A stretch of 64,000 nt of DNA from Pigoraptor vietnamica (Eukaryota > Opisthokonta > Filasterea), in contig CALSCQ010000139.1 in the NCBI GenBank assembly GCA_943704525.1, forward strand, positions 1 to 64,000, written 5' to 3'. Below the pieces are notes generated by a model. That model was not told the origin of the DNA, searched no databases, and saw only the letters and a list, made by a program, of their open reading frames with translations. Every line of letters begins with the position of its first letter. The first letter of the stretch is position 1. The position numbers and the translations under genes are program-made. Shown here one piece after another: positions 21,741 to 33,727 of this stretch.

Positions 21741-22905
21741 TTAGAGCGTGTGGGCCAACCGCCAGAGTTCCTGCATCCGTGGCCGCCCTTGGGGGTCCAC
21801 GGAGAGCATCCGCGTGATGAGCGACGAGAACTCGCTCGTCACGGTGACCTGCGCAACCGTCTTGAACTTCGCCGCGTTGCAGACAGTGCCGGGGCAGAAC
21901 GTGCCGTCCTTCTTGCACGGGCGCCAACCGAACGTGAGCGCATGGAGCAGCATGCCAAACGTAAACGTCTGCGCAAGCTCAAGTTCGAAGTCCTCGCCCG
22001 TGCGTTGCTCGGGTGCGGTCCACGAAGGCGTCCCGCGCGTGCCGTCGACGGCCGGCCGCCACTTCAAGCCGGGGCTGAACGTCGTCGCGAGGCCGAAGTC
22101 GATAACTTTCACTTCACGCGTGTACTGGTTGAACATGACGTTCGAACTTGTCACGTCAAAGTGGAAGACGTTCGCGGCGCCGGCGAGGCTGCACACGATG
22201 TAGGCAACCTTGCAGAAAATCTCGCGCGCGAACGCTTCCGACGGGGGGGCGTGCATCCGCCAAATGTCAACCCAGCCCGCGGCCGGCGACAGCAGCTCCA
22301 TCGTCATGTAGTAGTGCTCGTCATCCTCGAAGCAGCCGTAATAACGAGGGACGCCCGACACGGCGCGCGACGCTTGACGGTGGAAGTAGGCCTCGCAGGG
22401 CACGAGGCGGCCGGGAGAACCCATAGGGTCCGGCATCGTGCGCACGGCGTCCTTGCGCATCTTCTTGACGGCAATCTGACGCGGCAGTTGCTGGCACACC
22501 TCGCTGCGGATGGCGGCCATGAAGACGGCGCCCTGGCCTCCGCGGTCGATGAAGTCGGCGGTCGTATCGGCGCTGTCGTCGAAGTCATAGAGACTCCGCA
22601 GGTCAGAGAGTGTGGGGGTCCTCGTGCGCTTGGTGGCCAACGTAGGCGTTGGCTGCCGCTTGGACGCGCGGGGCGCAGAATGCTCGCTGGTCGCTTCTGG
22701 CGAAAGGGCGCGCTTGTAGCCACCAAGTGCGCGTCCGCGCGCCTTCGCAGACGTTTCGGGACCATAGTGTTCGGTCTGCAGCAAGTTGGTGTCGGTGAGC
22801 AACTGCACCATTTGTAACAAACAGACGCAAACACTGCAGGCCGTCGCGACTGCGCACCTCCATCTTCGCCACACACTGCGGGAGAGCCACAGCAGGGACA
22901 GCCAT
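21741..22905 (-). CDS. Protein kinase with HFD in place of HRD, PIM-like pattern
   Basis: Two exons (22858-22905 and 21741-22802) join in frame into 369 residues. About 90 N-terminal residues are basic, Ser/Thr-Pro-rich (SPEATSEHSAPR, TPTLATKRTRTPTLSDLR). The kinase domain follows with Gly loop DRGGQGAVF, the VAIK-like IAVKKM, a long insert, then GWVDIWRM after the hinge. The catalytic loop is FHFDVTSSNVMFNQ with Asp and Asn kept but Arg replaced by Phe. DFGLATTF and TPSWTAPEQ are the activation segment ends. Missing the HRD Arg suggests it does not need activation-loop phosphorylation, as in other non-RD kinases. I infer an active Ser/Thr kinase; the subfamily is uncertain (PIM/CAMK-like by eye). 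Confidence 0.82.
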
Positions 22906-23764
22906 CTTGACTTGCGGGGCGGTGGGAACTTGCTTGCTGTAGGTTCGTGTTTATATGCGCGTCTTCCCTTCAGTGGCTGCGCAGTGATGTGCGCCGCAAA
23001 CGTAGTGCGGAGTGAGTGAATGTGTGCCGCTGTGCAGAGAATCGATCAAGTGTCCGTGAGAATCTCCCCGTGGGTTGGTTCTGCGATCCAGATTTAACAC
23101 AGTAACATCGCCCCGATGCAAACTTCGCGCTGAATTTGCAGCTCCTCGGGAGTAATTTATGGCGCCCGGTCATTCACCTTTCACAAAATTCCTGTCGCGT
23201 GAGTTTGCCCACCTGGGATCGGCTCTGTTTTCCTCTTCGGCGATTTTTACCGCACGTCAAACGTGGCCGGTGTGACAAGAGCCCATTCGGCTTTTTGTGC
23301 GTAACGTTCTCTTGCAACCCTTTTTGGCCGAGGGCAGTTGGCTGTTTCTCAGTCGTTCCTCGCACCACTCACCGGCACTTTTTCATTTTGCCGCGCTCTC
23401 TGTGATGCAACAGTCAGCCATGTTTTCGCCGTATATTGAGTTTCCACGGTTTGTCTTTGCCTTTCAGTCTTGCCCTTGCGACACCAGCGAGGTGATGTCC
23501 AAAGCCCCATTCCTGTTTAAGTGGAGCAATTCGGTCATTCGCATACAGAACACCGTCGGGGATTCTGACTTCCGAGTTTGCCGGCCCTTGCTGCCCTTGT
23601 CGCCCGGCCATACCAGCTTCGGCGATCAATATATATGTTTTTCTTCTAAAACAGGTGCATGAACGCATGAACAGTTCCGCTGGTTTCGAGAAAGGGATTC
23701 CGCTCTAATTGCAGCCAGAATTGCCCGCGGGACGAACGGCAAGCATCTCCGAGTAGAAATATAT
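22906..23764. other. Intergenic, no gene recognised
   Basis: These 859 bp lie between the kinase start and the XRCC3 stop, both on the minus strand, and are less GC-rich than the flanks. There is an AT-rich patch at about 23625-23645 and another at 23755-23775 next to the XRCC3 stop. Short open frames on both strands (up to 121 codons) show no family resemblance. The left part should carry the kinase promoter. Confidence 0.5.
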
Positions 23765-25320
23765 TTATATATATTGGCCCGTCGCACCTCCGCAACTCTG
23801 GTAACCGCATTCTACACCAGCACTCCGCTCGGCGACGCCACGAATTCCAGCCGCGCCAATATCGAATTCGCATGTCGAATTGGGCAGGTGAGGGGCGAGA
23901 ACGACAGAGACGCTGCGAACCAGGGCGCCGTCCATCCCGTGCGCGGCCTCGCGCGGCGTGGGTGGAAGACGTCTCCGCCTGAACATCAGTCGCACGTTCA
24001 CCGCCGCAGACCACGTCAAGCCGAGCGCCGGTACCACACGTTGTGTCGAGCAGCCCGTGTCTGACTTCGGCGCCGCCCCATCGTCGCCCCCCACGACGTC
24101 CGTCACTTGATTAACGCACAGTATTGGGACATCGAACTCGTCGCTGATCGCCTTCAGTCGCGCAGACAGGGCGCATAGCATCTTGCTGCGAGATATGGTC
24201 GACGCCTTAAGGTGGGCATCCCCCTCCACAAACTCATCAGCCATGTGCGCCCGAAACAATGCCGCAACAGAGTCGATGACCACGAGACGGACGTTGGTGC
24301 GCGACAGCAACGCAGGCAAACGCTGATCCACCGCTTCCCATTGCTCGTCCAAAGACGAAAGATGGTCAACGAAGACGTTATCGCCCGGTTCGCCTTCCAC
24401 GTGCGCAGAGTACTGCCGTTGAAAATGGGGGATCATTTGCTGAAGTCGGCGATGGGGAAAGACGTCCTCCGTGGAAAAGTAAACGGCACCTGGGGCAGCG
24501 AGCATCAGTGCACACATTCACATCCGAGGCGTGCACGAGCGCCCAGACACACCTCCATTCAGACCGCCGAGGGCTTCGGGCAGTTGCACGGCGAGGCACA
24601 ATTGCAGGCACAGCTGAGTCTTTCCAGAGCCACTCTCGCCCGCAAACTCCGTGATGCCGCGGGCGGGAATGCCCCCGCCCAAAAACTTGTCAAGCACGGG
24701 GCACAAGGTCGCTAGCCGGCCGCAGATGCGCGAAGACGACAGTTGTAGTGCGGTCGCCGGTGCGGGAGCGACGAGATCGCGAATGGCCGCGTAGAGCGAG
24801 GCAATGTCACTTTCCGTGAGTTGCGCGTTGCGAAGTAGCTCCGGGGGAGATCGGTGGAGCACGTCTCGCACAGTCACGGCGCGCGCTGCGAAATTGCGAC
24901 ATTGAATGCTCAGCGCAAGTCGAATGGCACACCCGGAAACACGTTAAATGCGCCTTTGACACAACAACCGCACTGCTGGGATAGATGGGAGTGGAAACGC
25001 AACAAACGCATCTCTCCTCAACAGCGCAAAATGTCGGACGCATGGCGCATGGAGTCACAAGGCACACCCAACAACGGCACTGTGACTATTGAAAAATACG
25101 TGGAATCCCCATAAACTGCCCCCGGCGAACAAACGGCTGTCCAATGAGTCCTGTCCCCAACAAACGGCGCTGTGACTAATGGCACCCGTTGAGCACAGGT
25201 GGATTCGCACAGAAAGCTACTCTCGCACAACCAACCTCGTTCGAGGCCCTTCAGAATGCGCGGATGAAGCGGAATGGACTCCGCAACGGCCGTGTCATAC
25301 GGCGACCGAGGCGCAGGCAT
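23765..25320 (-). CDS. XRCC3: XRCC3, RAD51-paralogue recombinase
   Basis: XRCC3 pairs with RAD51C in homologous recombination and resolution of Holliday junctions in the nucleus. Three exons (25236-25320, 24553-24885, 23765-24489) join in frame into 380 residues. Exon 1 gives IPLHPRILKGLER, matching LNPRIIAAIKKA of XRCC3. It joins across a 350-nt intron to ARAVTVRDVLHRSP. The RecA core has CPVLDKFLGGGIPARGITEF, Walker A GESGSGKTQLCLQLCLAVQ, GAVYFSTEDVFPHRRLQQ, Walker B VRLVVIDSVAALFR, PILCVNQVTDVV and the C-terminal VLAPHLPNSTC. The large first intron hides the start codon, which is why the second exon appears to lack an ATG. A CCAAT box lies on the sense strand at 25498-25502. Confidence 0.93.
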
Positions 25321-25497
25321 GGTACTCAGTCGTTAGTGCGCGTCCACGCACACAGCCTTTGTTGCACTCGCGGAGTAAGAAGCCCACAGCGCAATGACAC
25401 AAAATAAGTTGCTCTGTCGCGTAGTAAAAAGAAATGTCTCCTCGGCACGCCGAAGGTTTGTTCGAAATTTATTTCCCGCGCAAATCGGCTTTGTCCG

Positions 25498-25502
25498 ATT
25501 GG
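25498..25502 (-). promoter_or_regulatory. CCAAT box upstream of XRCC3
   Basis: CCAAT on the minus strand lies 178 bp upstream of the XRCC3 start codon in the context CAGCCAATCG, which is also found upstream of the ankyrin gene. It is a candidate NF-Y site by motif only. Confidence 0.35.
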
Positions 25503-25564
25503 CTGATCCTCCAAACTGAAACTGTGCGTTGCTACTCCAATGGGAATTGTATTGCGTGCGCTCT

Positions 25565-26988
25565 TTAGAGCTTGACGGCCTTGACCGAAATGTCCCACAG
25601 ACGCTCGGCATTCTGTAGAACAGCCGTCACGTGAGTCATCGTGCCAGTGGTTACCATACACGCAATTCAACCCCACCGTCGGGTCCGTTGCGTAAGACTT
25701 GGCGATGGCCTCGTTGCAGTCGGCGTAGTAGGGCGAGCCCTTCCCGTCGAGTTCGGGTGCGGTCGCAAGGTAGACGGTCGTAGCGGCGCCCTGGAGGGTA
25801 AGTCGATACACACGCCAGACCATTAATCCCTGTGGGCAAAAAGGGCTGCCAGTGCATCACGCCGCTGCGCTACGAACCTGTGCAATCGACTTGAAGAGCA
25901 TGCTCGATGCGGCCATGACTCCGCGCGTGAACCACGACAGGCTCCGCTGGAGATCCGTGCGGATGGCTCCCGGGTGCAGGGCTGCGCCAATTCAATCAGT
26001 CCGACTTATTCAGCACGACACGCGGCATTCCTACAAGTGATTTAGTTTCCTACCGTAGGCGGTGACACCCGTGCCCTCGAGGCGCTTGCGGAGACCGACG
26101 GTGAAGAGAATGTTGGCCGACTTGCTCTGTCCGTACGCAATCCACGAGCCATACGCCGTCGAATATCCGTTCGTCTTCTCAAAGTTAATGTCGTCCAGAT
26201 ACACCGAGCCTGGCAGCCATACATCAGCGAAGGCGCCGGAGTAACACAATGCCATGAAACAAGCGCAAACAGAAAAACCCACTCATTGTGTGGGCCGCCG
26301 AGGACACGTTGATGATGCGCGAAGGCGCCGACTCCTTCAGCTTCGGCAGGAGGAGGTTCGTGAGCAAGAAGTGCCCAAAGTGGTTGGTCCCTGGAGTGGC
26401 AGAGAAGGCGTGTCAGCCACCACGCGGGTAGGCCGCCTTGCTTCTTCTTGTCACTTTGCCTCACCGATCTGCGACTCGAAGCCGTCCTCCGTCTTCTGGT
26501 AGGGCGTCGCCATGATGCCCGCGTTGTTGATGAGCACGTGCAGCGGCTTGTTCAGCGACAGGAACTTGGCCACGCACGCCCGGATGCTCTTGAGCGACGA
26601 CAACTCGAGCTGGAGATAGTGGACGTCCGTGCTGCCGGTCTCCTGCTTGATGTAGTCGATTGTTGCCGCCCCCTTCGCGTCGTCACGGCAAGCTAAACAA
26701 CGGGAAGGGAAGTTAGGCGAATACAAGGCGAAACGGAAAACAAATATGTGAACTCACTGATGAACACCGTGGCTCCGAGCTTCGCCAAGACCCTCGCTGT
26801 TTCCCGCCCAATGCCTGAGTCCCATCGACAGCAAAGTCAGCGACGCGTGAATCGTACGCACGGACTCAGAGTCACGCACCAGTGTTTGCGCCGGTGATCA
26901 GCACCACGCGGCCCTGCATGCCGTTGCCGCGCGCAGCCTCTTCGGCAGTGGTGGACCAGCCGAGTCCGTTGCTTGCCGTGTTGCCCAT
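25565..26988 (-). CDS. Retinol-dehydrogenase-like short-chain dehydrogenase
   Basis: This is an NAD(P)-dependent SDR of the RDH11-14/WWOX type. About eight short exons encode, in order, [18 protein letters not shown], the cofactor loop [10 protein letters not shown] joined to [18 protein letters not shown], then ACRDDAKGA. The structural [11 protein letters not shown] and [17 protein letters not shown] follow. The catalytic residues are Ser in [11 protein letters not shown] and Tyr/Lys in [33 protein letters not shown] follows, and the end is [15 protein letters not shown] at a TAA at 25565-25567. The full catalytic triad is kept. Substrate cannot be told; retinal, sterols or fatty aldehydes are all possible for the family. 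It starts 290 bp from IRE1, head to head. Confidence 0.9.
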
Positions 26989-27135
26989 TGCTGCAAGGGG
27001 TAGTAGGTGAACGGGAAAGAGAAAAGACTCTCAAAGCCGTGTTGATTTTGGGATATCGTCGTCTGTTCGGTTCTTTGCAATGTAATTGCCAGTCCCGCCC
27101 GATTAGCCAAAAAATCGCCGCCAGCGTAACAGCAA

Positions 27136-27166
27136 ATTGGTCAGTAACAATAGGTCACGTGATTGG
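27136..27166. promoter_or_regulatory. E-box flanked by two inverted CCAAT boxes between the SDR and IRE1 genes
   Basis: The 290-bp divergent interval contains the palindrome TCACGTGA (27155-27162), with ATTGG at 27136-27140 and again at 27162-27166, directly abutting it. TCACGTGA is the core bound by bHLH-zip factors of the TFEB/SREBP/USF class, and ATTGG is the complement of CCAAT (NF-Y). Their arrangement recalls composite CCAAT/ACGTG stress elements, but the spacing does not match the classical mammalian ERSE. Function is inferred. Confidence 0.4.
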
Positions 27167-27278
27167 TGACATGGTGGTGTCGTGGCAATCCGTTCGAGCA
27201 CACTGAAATTCTGCACGCAGAGCCGCATTGCCTCCAGCGTGTTCTCGCTGTAATGCGACGGGCAACAGGGGCCGAAGG

Positions 27279-30200
27279 ATGCGTTCGGGCTCTCCGCGCC
27301 CCGCCCGCCTGCCCGGGTCTCTCTGCGCGGCCCTGGCGGTGCTTCTCGTCGCGTCCGCCCTCGTCACCACTTGCGAGGGGGTGCGGGCGCAAGCACGGAA
27401 CAAGGCGACGGAAGCCACTCCGCCGACACCCAGCGACCCCACGGATGCGGCGACTTCAAACGCTGCAAGTACCTTTGCAGGAGAGCGCCGTGCGGCCGTG
27501 GAGGAGACTGCGCCAGGTGAAGATGAAGGTGCGCCTTTAACACCAACTGCCTCCGCGAGCCGTTCGAAGGCGAGTGGAGTACCCGCAGCGGTGAATGGCA
27601 CCGCGAAGAGTACGCGACGAAGTGGCACGTCGGCAGCGCGTAATGGAACCGCGGGAGGGACTGCGGCGCGTAACGGAACTACCGGCACAGCACGCGGCAA
27701 CAGCACCTCAGCCACCCGTCCGAAGGGCACGAAGGGAGGGTCGGTGCGCGCACGCAAGACCGCAGAGGACGTGGCGAAGGCTCCTGAATCGAGCACGCCT
27801 CACGCGCCTCCGTCGGCTGAGGGCTCATTAACCAGGGACACGGAGGGGCAACAGGCGTCGCTCTCGGCTGATGATGCCCCCCCTGCGAAAACAGCGCCTC
27901 CCGCCGCGCTTGTCAGTCCCAGCGATGGTGACTTACATACGGCAGAATCGGCGAACGAGAGCGGGCCGCCAGTCCGTGGGAAAGAGAGGGTGTCCGCTGC
28001 AGACGAGGCCGTTGGGGAAAGCGTAAGTGGCGGTACGGAGGGCATTTCCGAGGCCGTCGCCCAAAGCGCAAGTACTCCGCAGTTTCCGCCGAAAGTGCCA
28101 TCGGCGGTGGTCGTTCGCCGCAGTGGGACTGTTGCGGCGGTCGACGATGTGGCGCCGCTGCTGTACGTCGAGACGCTCGATGGCAGCATGCACGCCGTGG
28201 ACAGGTGCGTGCAGTACTTGGCAGTCTTCCCGCAGTGCGTATATAGTGGCTGATCGTGGAGTCGCTGTGCTGCAGTGGCACTGGCGAAGTTCGGTGGTCG
28301 CTCAACCTAGGCCCGTTGCTTCGCTCGTCGCCTGTCACGCCCTCCCCGCACGACCGCTTCTTCATTCCGAGCCCTCGCGACGGCGTCATCTACGTGTACG
28401 ATCCGCAGGTGAGATGGATACCTTGCACAGCTGATATGGTGGCGAATCGAATGGGCATTGCGGCTCATACACCAGCTGCATACATGCGCAGGATCGTCAT
28501 CTCAGCCGCTTTCCGCTCACGATTCCCGAGCTGGTGAAGTTGTCGCCGTTCCGCAGTAAGGTGCGTGCACGCGTCGCCGTATCAGGATGTGCAATGCCCC
28601 TCCGCAGCCGCTGTGGAAATTGACGCCCCGTGTGCGCAGGAGGACGGCAACCTGTACGTCGGCCACAAGACGACCGGCATCATCGCCATCGATCCCGTTG
28701 CCGGGCGCGTCGCGAAGCAGTTTCACCCGGGCGCGGACGACGGTGTGTAATATGACAGTACTTAATGTGCGTTTTCAGCGTCTAATGGCCCAACCACCCA
28801 CCCCACAGACACACTTCTGGAGGAGGCGCTCCCCGCAAACACTGTCTTTGTCGGGCGTACTGTCTACGATCTGTCCGTACACTTTCGGGACCCGTCGCGG
28901 CCACGGTGGGCGCCGCCGACATCTGTTGAGAGCTCGCTGTTTGTTCTGATGTTGGATTAATTTTGCGCAGGTGGCACGTGTCGTACGCTCAGTATGTGCC
29001 GTCGGTGAGCCACTTGGGTGATCACCGGCGCGTGCGCTCTCTCGGCAACACGCTGTTCTTCGCTGGTGTTGTCAACGGCACGCTGAGCGCGCGCGATGCG
29101 CACACGGGCGACCTTCGTTGGACGGTGCCTCTTAACGCGGCGCCCGTCGCCCTCTTCGCCGTGCAGGGTGGGCAAGCCTTCGTAGCGTAGCCGTGTACCT
29201 TGATTGTGTCGTGCGATCTGATCAACACGTTTGTGCAGAGGACCGCGTCGCGCGTCTCGCGTTCGTGCCGCTGTTGACGGACGTTGAGGACGATGACCCC
29301 CACATCGGCTCGGATGCGTTTGTGCGCGCCTACTTCGGCGGCGACGGCCTTACCCTGCCGCCGACGCTCCGACCGCATCTGATGATCGGTGTGCACGGCG
29401 GCGCGCTCTATGCGCAGCTCGTGCTCCAGAGGGCGGCGGACGCGTCGGGTGTGCGCACGAGTGACGGGGTGGGTCTCCTGCAGCCGGCTTGTGAATCTGA
29501 TTGCCATGCAACCGTTCCGTTCCTTAGTGTCCTGAGCCTCCTGTTCGAACGCAGATGCCTGTTATTGGTGCGGGCGTTGGCCGAATTGCCGGTCCCGCCG
29601 GTGACTCCGAGGGACGCACTGTCACAGACCTTGCGGTGGTCGCGTCCAATGTCGGTGCACTCCACTACGACTCGTTGACGTGTGACCGACTGGCGCTTCC
29701 GTGCGGCAGCGATGCAGGCCTGCATGCTTGCGAACCCGGCGCGCCGGACTTTCCCTTCTGTCTCGCGGGCGTGCATGAAGTGCCCTCGGTATCCCCTGGC
29801 CGGGTGGAGCTCCCCGTCGACGGGGGCGGCACAATCGTTCCTGACATTCAGGGGCCCATTGTGATCCCGTCGCGCGAGTCGGAGGGATCCGGCACAGCGG
29901 CGGAACGTAGCATTGGATGGTCGCTCGAATCGGCCGTTGCGTTTGTGCTTTCGACAGGGGGCGCTGCGGTGGCCGGCACAATTGCCGCCGTGGCCGTTGG
30001 CCTCGTGATAACCCGGCGGCGCGTGGTCGCGACTGGTGAGCCGCCGCAGGGGCCGCAGCAGCCGAGTGCGGTGGAGTCCATCTCGCCACCTCCTGCGACA
30101 GAGGCCCTCGTCTCCCCGAAGTCTCGCAAGAAAAAGGGGAAAAAGAAGGCGCAGAAAGCCATCGGCGCGGGCGGGATGCAAGACGCTCCCGACATCAGCG

Positions 30201-32019
30201 ACGGCGAGGACGCCCCCGAGGACCGTGCCGCGAAACAGCCGCAAGCGCGCATCGAGGCGGAGGACGCGCAGCCGCCGCCGACGCCCAAGTCGCCAAGTGT
30301 GGGCGAGCTCGGTCCCCCGCCGCCGCTTGTGGACAATCCGAGCGAGGGGGGAAGCCGGGGCCAAGTGCCGGTCCAGCTCCTCTCTGGCGGCAATTTCAGC
30401 GAGCTCGTTCACAACAGCGACGGCACGTACAGCATCGGGCGCCTGCGCGTGACGGGGGAGGTGCTCGGGCACGGCTGCCACGGCACGATCGTCCTGCGCG
30501 GCGACTACGAGGGCCGCCCCGTCGCCGTGAAGCGCATGCTGTCCGAGTACTTTGAGCTCGCCGCGCGCGAAATAGACCTCCTGCAAACGGCGGACATGCA
30601 CCCGCACGTCGTGCGCTACTACTGCCGCGAGAGGGATGCGCGCTTCCTCTACATCGGTCTCGAGCTCTGCAAGATGACGCTCGTGCAGTGGGTGGAGGCC
30701 AAGTCAACGGGGTCGCCCGCGCAGCGCTCGGCGCTCCTCTTCCCCCAGGCCCGCCACCCCGTGGACGCGCGCAGGCTGCTGCAGGAGGTCATGGACGGCC
30801 TCGCGCACCTGCACTCGATCGGCATTGTGCATCGCGACCTCAAGCCGCAGAACGTGCTGTTGACAGCGAAGGGGCGCGCGCTCATTTCTGACTTTGGGCT
30901 GTGCAAGCTTCTTGTCGACGGGCAGAGCAGCTATCAGACGAACGTGGTGAGTGGCGTTGCGCTCCGTGTCGTGCGGCGACCCCTGTTGTGGAGAAGGGGC
31001 TAGGCTTAGAGAGGTTACTCACACACGTCTGTCACGTGCAGGTGGCGGGCACCATCGGCTGGACGGCGCCCGAAATGCTGAGGACGGCGGGTCGCATGAC
31101 GCGTGCGGTGGACATTTTTTCGGCGGGCTGCCTCGTGTTCTATGCGGCGACGGATGGACTGCACCCTTTCGGCGAGCACTTTGAGCGTGAGGTGCGTGTC
31201 ATGTCTTCGATTTGCTTTCATTTCAACCGCTCAGACTGCCGCGCCGTCCGTCCTGTGTTGCACACGGCTCTTGTGCTCACGTGCGCATGCATGGCGGCTT
31301 GCGTCCCACAACAGCTCAACATACGCAACGGCAAGGCCAATCTCGCGCCGATTGCGGACGATCCCGAGGGCCTTGATCTCGTACGGTCGATGCTCAGCGA
31401 CGACGCGTCCGCTCGCCCCAGTGCGCAGGCGGCGCTGCTGCACCCGTTCTTCTGGTCGCCGGCGCGCCGCCTCCACTTTCTCATGGAGTTTAGCGACCGC
31501 ATCGAAAAAGAAGACGCCACGTCCCCTCTCGTCACGGCGCTGGAGCACGCGGGGGCGTCGATCGTGGGCGCGGACTGGCGACAGCGGCTGGAGCCCGAGC
31601 TGCTCGCGGACATGGGGAAATTCCGCAAGTACAACTGGGCGTCTGTGCGCGACCTCCTGCGCGCTATGCGCAACAAGGTGCGTGTGTGGTCGCACTTGCT
31701 TATGGGGCTGCGCGCACACTCGCATGCGCCAACACACGCTCGCACATATACACACCCATATGCATACACACACGCGCTGTTCGTTGCGCGGTTGCATTGA
31801 TTGTTCGCTCACCCTCGCTTTCCGCAGAAACACCACTTTCGCGAGCTTCCCGAGCCCCTCCGCCTGACGCTCGGCGAGGTCCCCGACGGCTTCTACGCCT
31901 ACTTCAACTCGCGCTTCCCCACCCTGCTCATGCGCGCGTATGACATTGTGCGGCGCGGGCCCTGCCAGAAGGAGCCCATGTTCGAGCCGTACTTTGCGCC
32001 GGGCCACCCGCACGCGTGA
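27279..32019 (+). CDS. ERN1: IRE1/ERN1, ER-stress sensor kinase and endoribonuclease
   Basis: A single-pass ER protein that senses unfolded proteins and splices XBP1/HAC1-type mRNA. The signal peptide is near LCAALAVLLVASALVT. A Thr/Ala/Ser-rich luminal spacer is followed by the beta-propeller repeats (LLYVETLDGSMHAVD, FPLTIPELVKLSPFRS, GNLYVGHKTTGI, NTVFVGRTVYDLSVHF). The membrane span is about AVAFVLSTGGAAVAGTIAAV, near 29935-30005. The kinase has GHGCHGTIVL, RPVAVKRM, IVHRDLKPQNVLL, SDFGLCKLL and TIGWTAPEML. The KEN RNase domain shows FRKYNWASVRDLLRAMRNK joined to KHHFRELPEPLR and YFNSRFPTLLMRAYDI, including the conserved Tyr, Arg and His of the nuclease site. The TGA is at 32017-32019. 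The start (27279) is the ATG that opens the signal peptide. Several introns interrupt the luminal and kinase parts. Confidence 0.96.
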
Positions 32020-32094
32020 CCTTCGCACGCGGGCCCTGCCAGAAGGAGCCCATGTTCGAGCCGTACTTTGCGCCGGGCACCCGCACGCGTGACC
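31954..32094 (+). repeat. Tandem duplication of the IRE1 3' end
   Basis: A 68-bp segment (31954-32021), covering the last codons and the stop of IRE1, is repeated at 32028-32094 with a single-base deletion. The second copy lies after the stop, so it does not alter the protein. Near-identity implies a recent event. Confidence 0.93.
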
Positions 32095-32240
32095 CCGCAG
32101 TGCGTCAATACAAGGAGTGCTGAGCGTGTCGTCATCCCTGTTACCCCAGTGAGCATTGTCCATCACAGACTGGCCGTTGTTGGGTATATGAAAGAGCGTA
32201 TTGTACTGGCGTCGAGTTGCCCTGCGTGCACTGGAATGCA

Positions 32241-33727
32241 ATGGAGGAGCGCGAGCGCATCCGCCTCCTTCACGGCGTGTCGCAATGGTAGGCTGCACTG
32301 CGTCGCGTGTGCGCAAGAGCACGCATGTGCGCTGTATGTGCCAGCGTCGTGGCGCATGCCGTCGTGATCTCATTCTTAGGTGTCTCAGGGTGCCCCGACT
32401 ACTGTCGGTGTCTGAAGGCGAAGCACCTCGGCCGCCACGTGCAGCCACCGCGCAGGTGGGTCGCTGTCGCACATGCCTTCTCCGCGTCAAAAGGATGATC
32501 TTTGTAACTGCGCCTTCGCCCAGGGCCTTGTGCCGAAAAGCGCGCGTGCGAGGGACGACTGTGGGCCGACGGACGGGCAGCGCAGTTCGACAAAGGCGGA
32601 AGAGAAGCGGAATCAGCGGCTGCGTGCTGTGGAGAGTGGGTCAAAGTCCCTGCGCGGCTTGCATTTGCCGCAGTGTGTGTTGTTCGCGCGCAGCGGTGTT
32701 CGCCGGCGTTGTTAATCCTCTGCTAAAAGTGCGCGTGTGGCAGGGACCGACGGCCGCGTGTCCCGCGAGCCGCACAAAACGCTCTTCGTCGGTCGGCTGG
32801 TGTGTCTGCGCTGCTTTGTTTCGCTGTGCTTGGACTGAGAGTCAACAAGTGAGCACGTGCGATGCATGGCGTCTGCGCCCTCACTCGCGATGCCCGTCCA
32901 TGTCGCAGGATTATGCGGCCACGGAGAGCGACGTGCGCGCGGCATTCAAAGACTTCGGGCCCATTCGCGCCGTGTTTATCGTGACGCGCAGGGACAGTGG
33001 GGAGCCGTGCGGCTATGCGTTTGTGGAGGCAAGTTCCCTCGCTAGACCCCCTCTCTCCCCCTCTCCCGTTTGCTGTTGCAGCACCACACGCGGAATTGCG
33101 TGGTGACCATTGTCGCTGTAATGCAGTTTGAGCACGAGCGCGACATGCGTGAGGCGTATAAGCTCGTGTCCTCCGTCGAGATATGCGGCCGCACAGCCGT
33201 CGTCGACCGCGAGCGAGGGCGCACTGTGCGTGGGTGGCGACCCGCCAAGGACGGCGGAGGGCTCGGCGGTCGGCAGCGCGGAACACAGGCCTTCAAGCCG
33301 GTCGGTGACGAGTGGCACGTGCACTGCTGTGTGTATGTGCGCATGTGCTCTGCTATGTGGGCGTCGAACCCGTCGTGTTCGTTGCAAGCTTGTTCCCGAC
33401 ACACATCCCGCCCTACGTGCTTTTTCACCCCTCACTTGCTCGCGCACAGTCGCCGTACTTTGGCGACCCCTCGCGCATCAACCAGCACGCGGAGGACGAG
33501 CGCTACCGCAGACAGGTCGACCACATACGGCGGTGCGTCCGCTGCTCTTTTTTGTCTCCTTGCATTGTACCTTGAGAGTCAAACGAATTTGCCTCCTTTT
33601 GCGCAGGACCATTGCGGGCGTCAGGCGCAGACGCGTGGAGGCGTGGGCAGAGGCGCGTCACGCAAGGCACGTCGAATGGGTACAGAGCGCGCGCATGGGC
33701 GGTCGCGGGCGCGGAAAGGGTCCGTGA
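32241..33727 (+). CDS. U1-70K-like RRM protein (or minor-spliceosome 35K)
   Basis: The RRM is assembled from exons with REPHKTLFVGRL (RNP2), joined to DYAATESDVRAAFKDFGPIR, SGEPCGYAFVE (RNP1) and FEHERDMREAYKLV. The post-RRM signature of U1-70K follows: VVDRERGRTVRGWRPAKDGG, then GLGGRQRG. Both U1-70K and the U11/U12 35K protein share this pattern; ERGRTVRGWRP is closer to U1-70K. Later exons give FGDPSRINQHAEDERYRRQV and the end MGGRGRGKGP at the TGA 33725-33727. Upstream exons are uncertain: an ATG at 32241 (MEERERIRLLHGVSQ) can be joined by phase to a basic region containing STKAEEKRNQRLRAVE ahead of the RRM, which would suit the U1-70K N-terminus. Role inferred: 5' splice-site recognition. 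Confidence 0.72.

Noticed and set aside
23040-23110. U2 snRNA-like GATCAAGTGT
   Set aside because: Only a 10-base match; the branch-recognition region and Sm site are not present nearby.
32028-32094. Second copy of the IRE1 tail as a separate exon or pseudogene
   Set aside because: It is a simple local tandem duplication after the stop codon, with no splice site and a one-base deletion.
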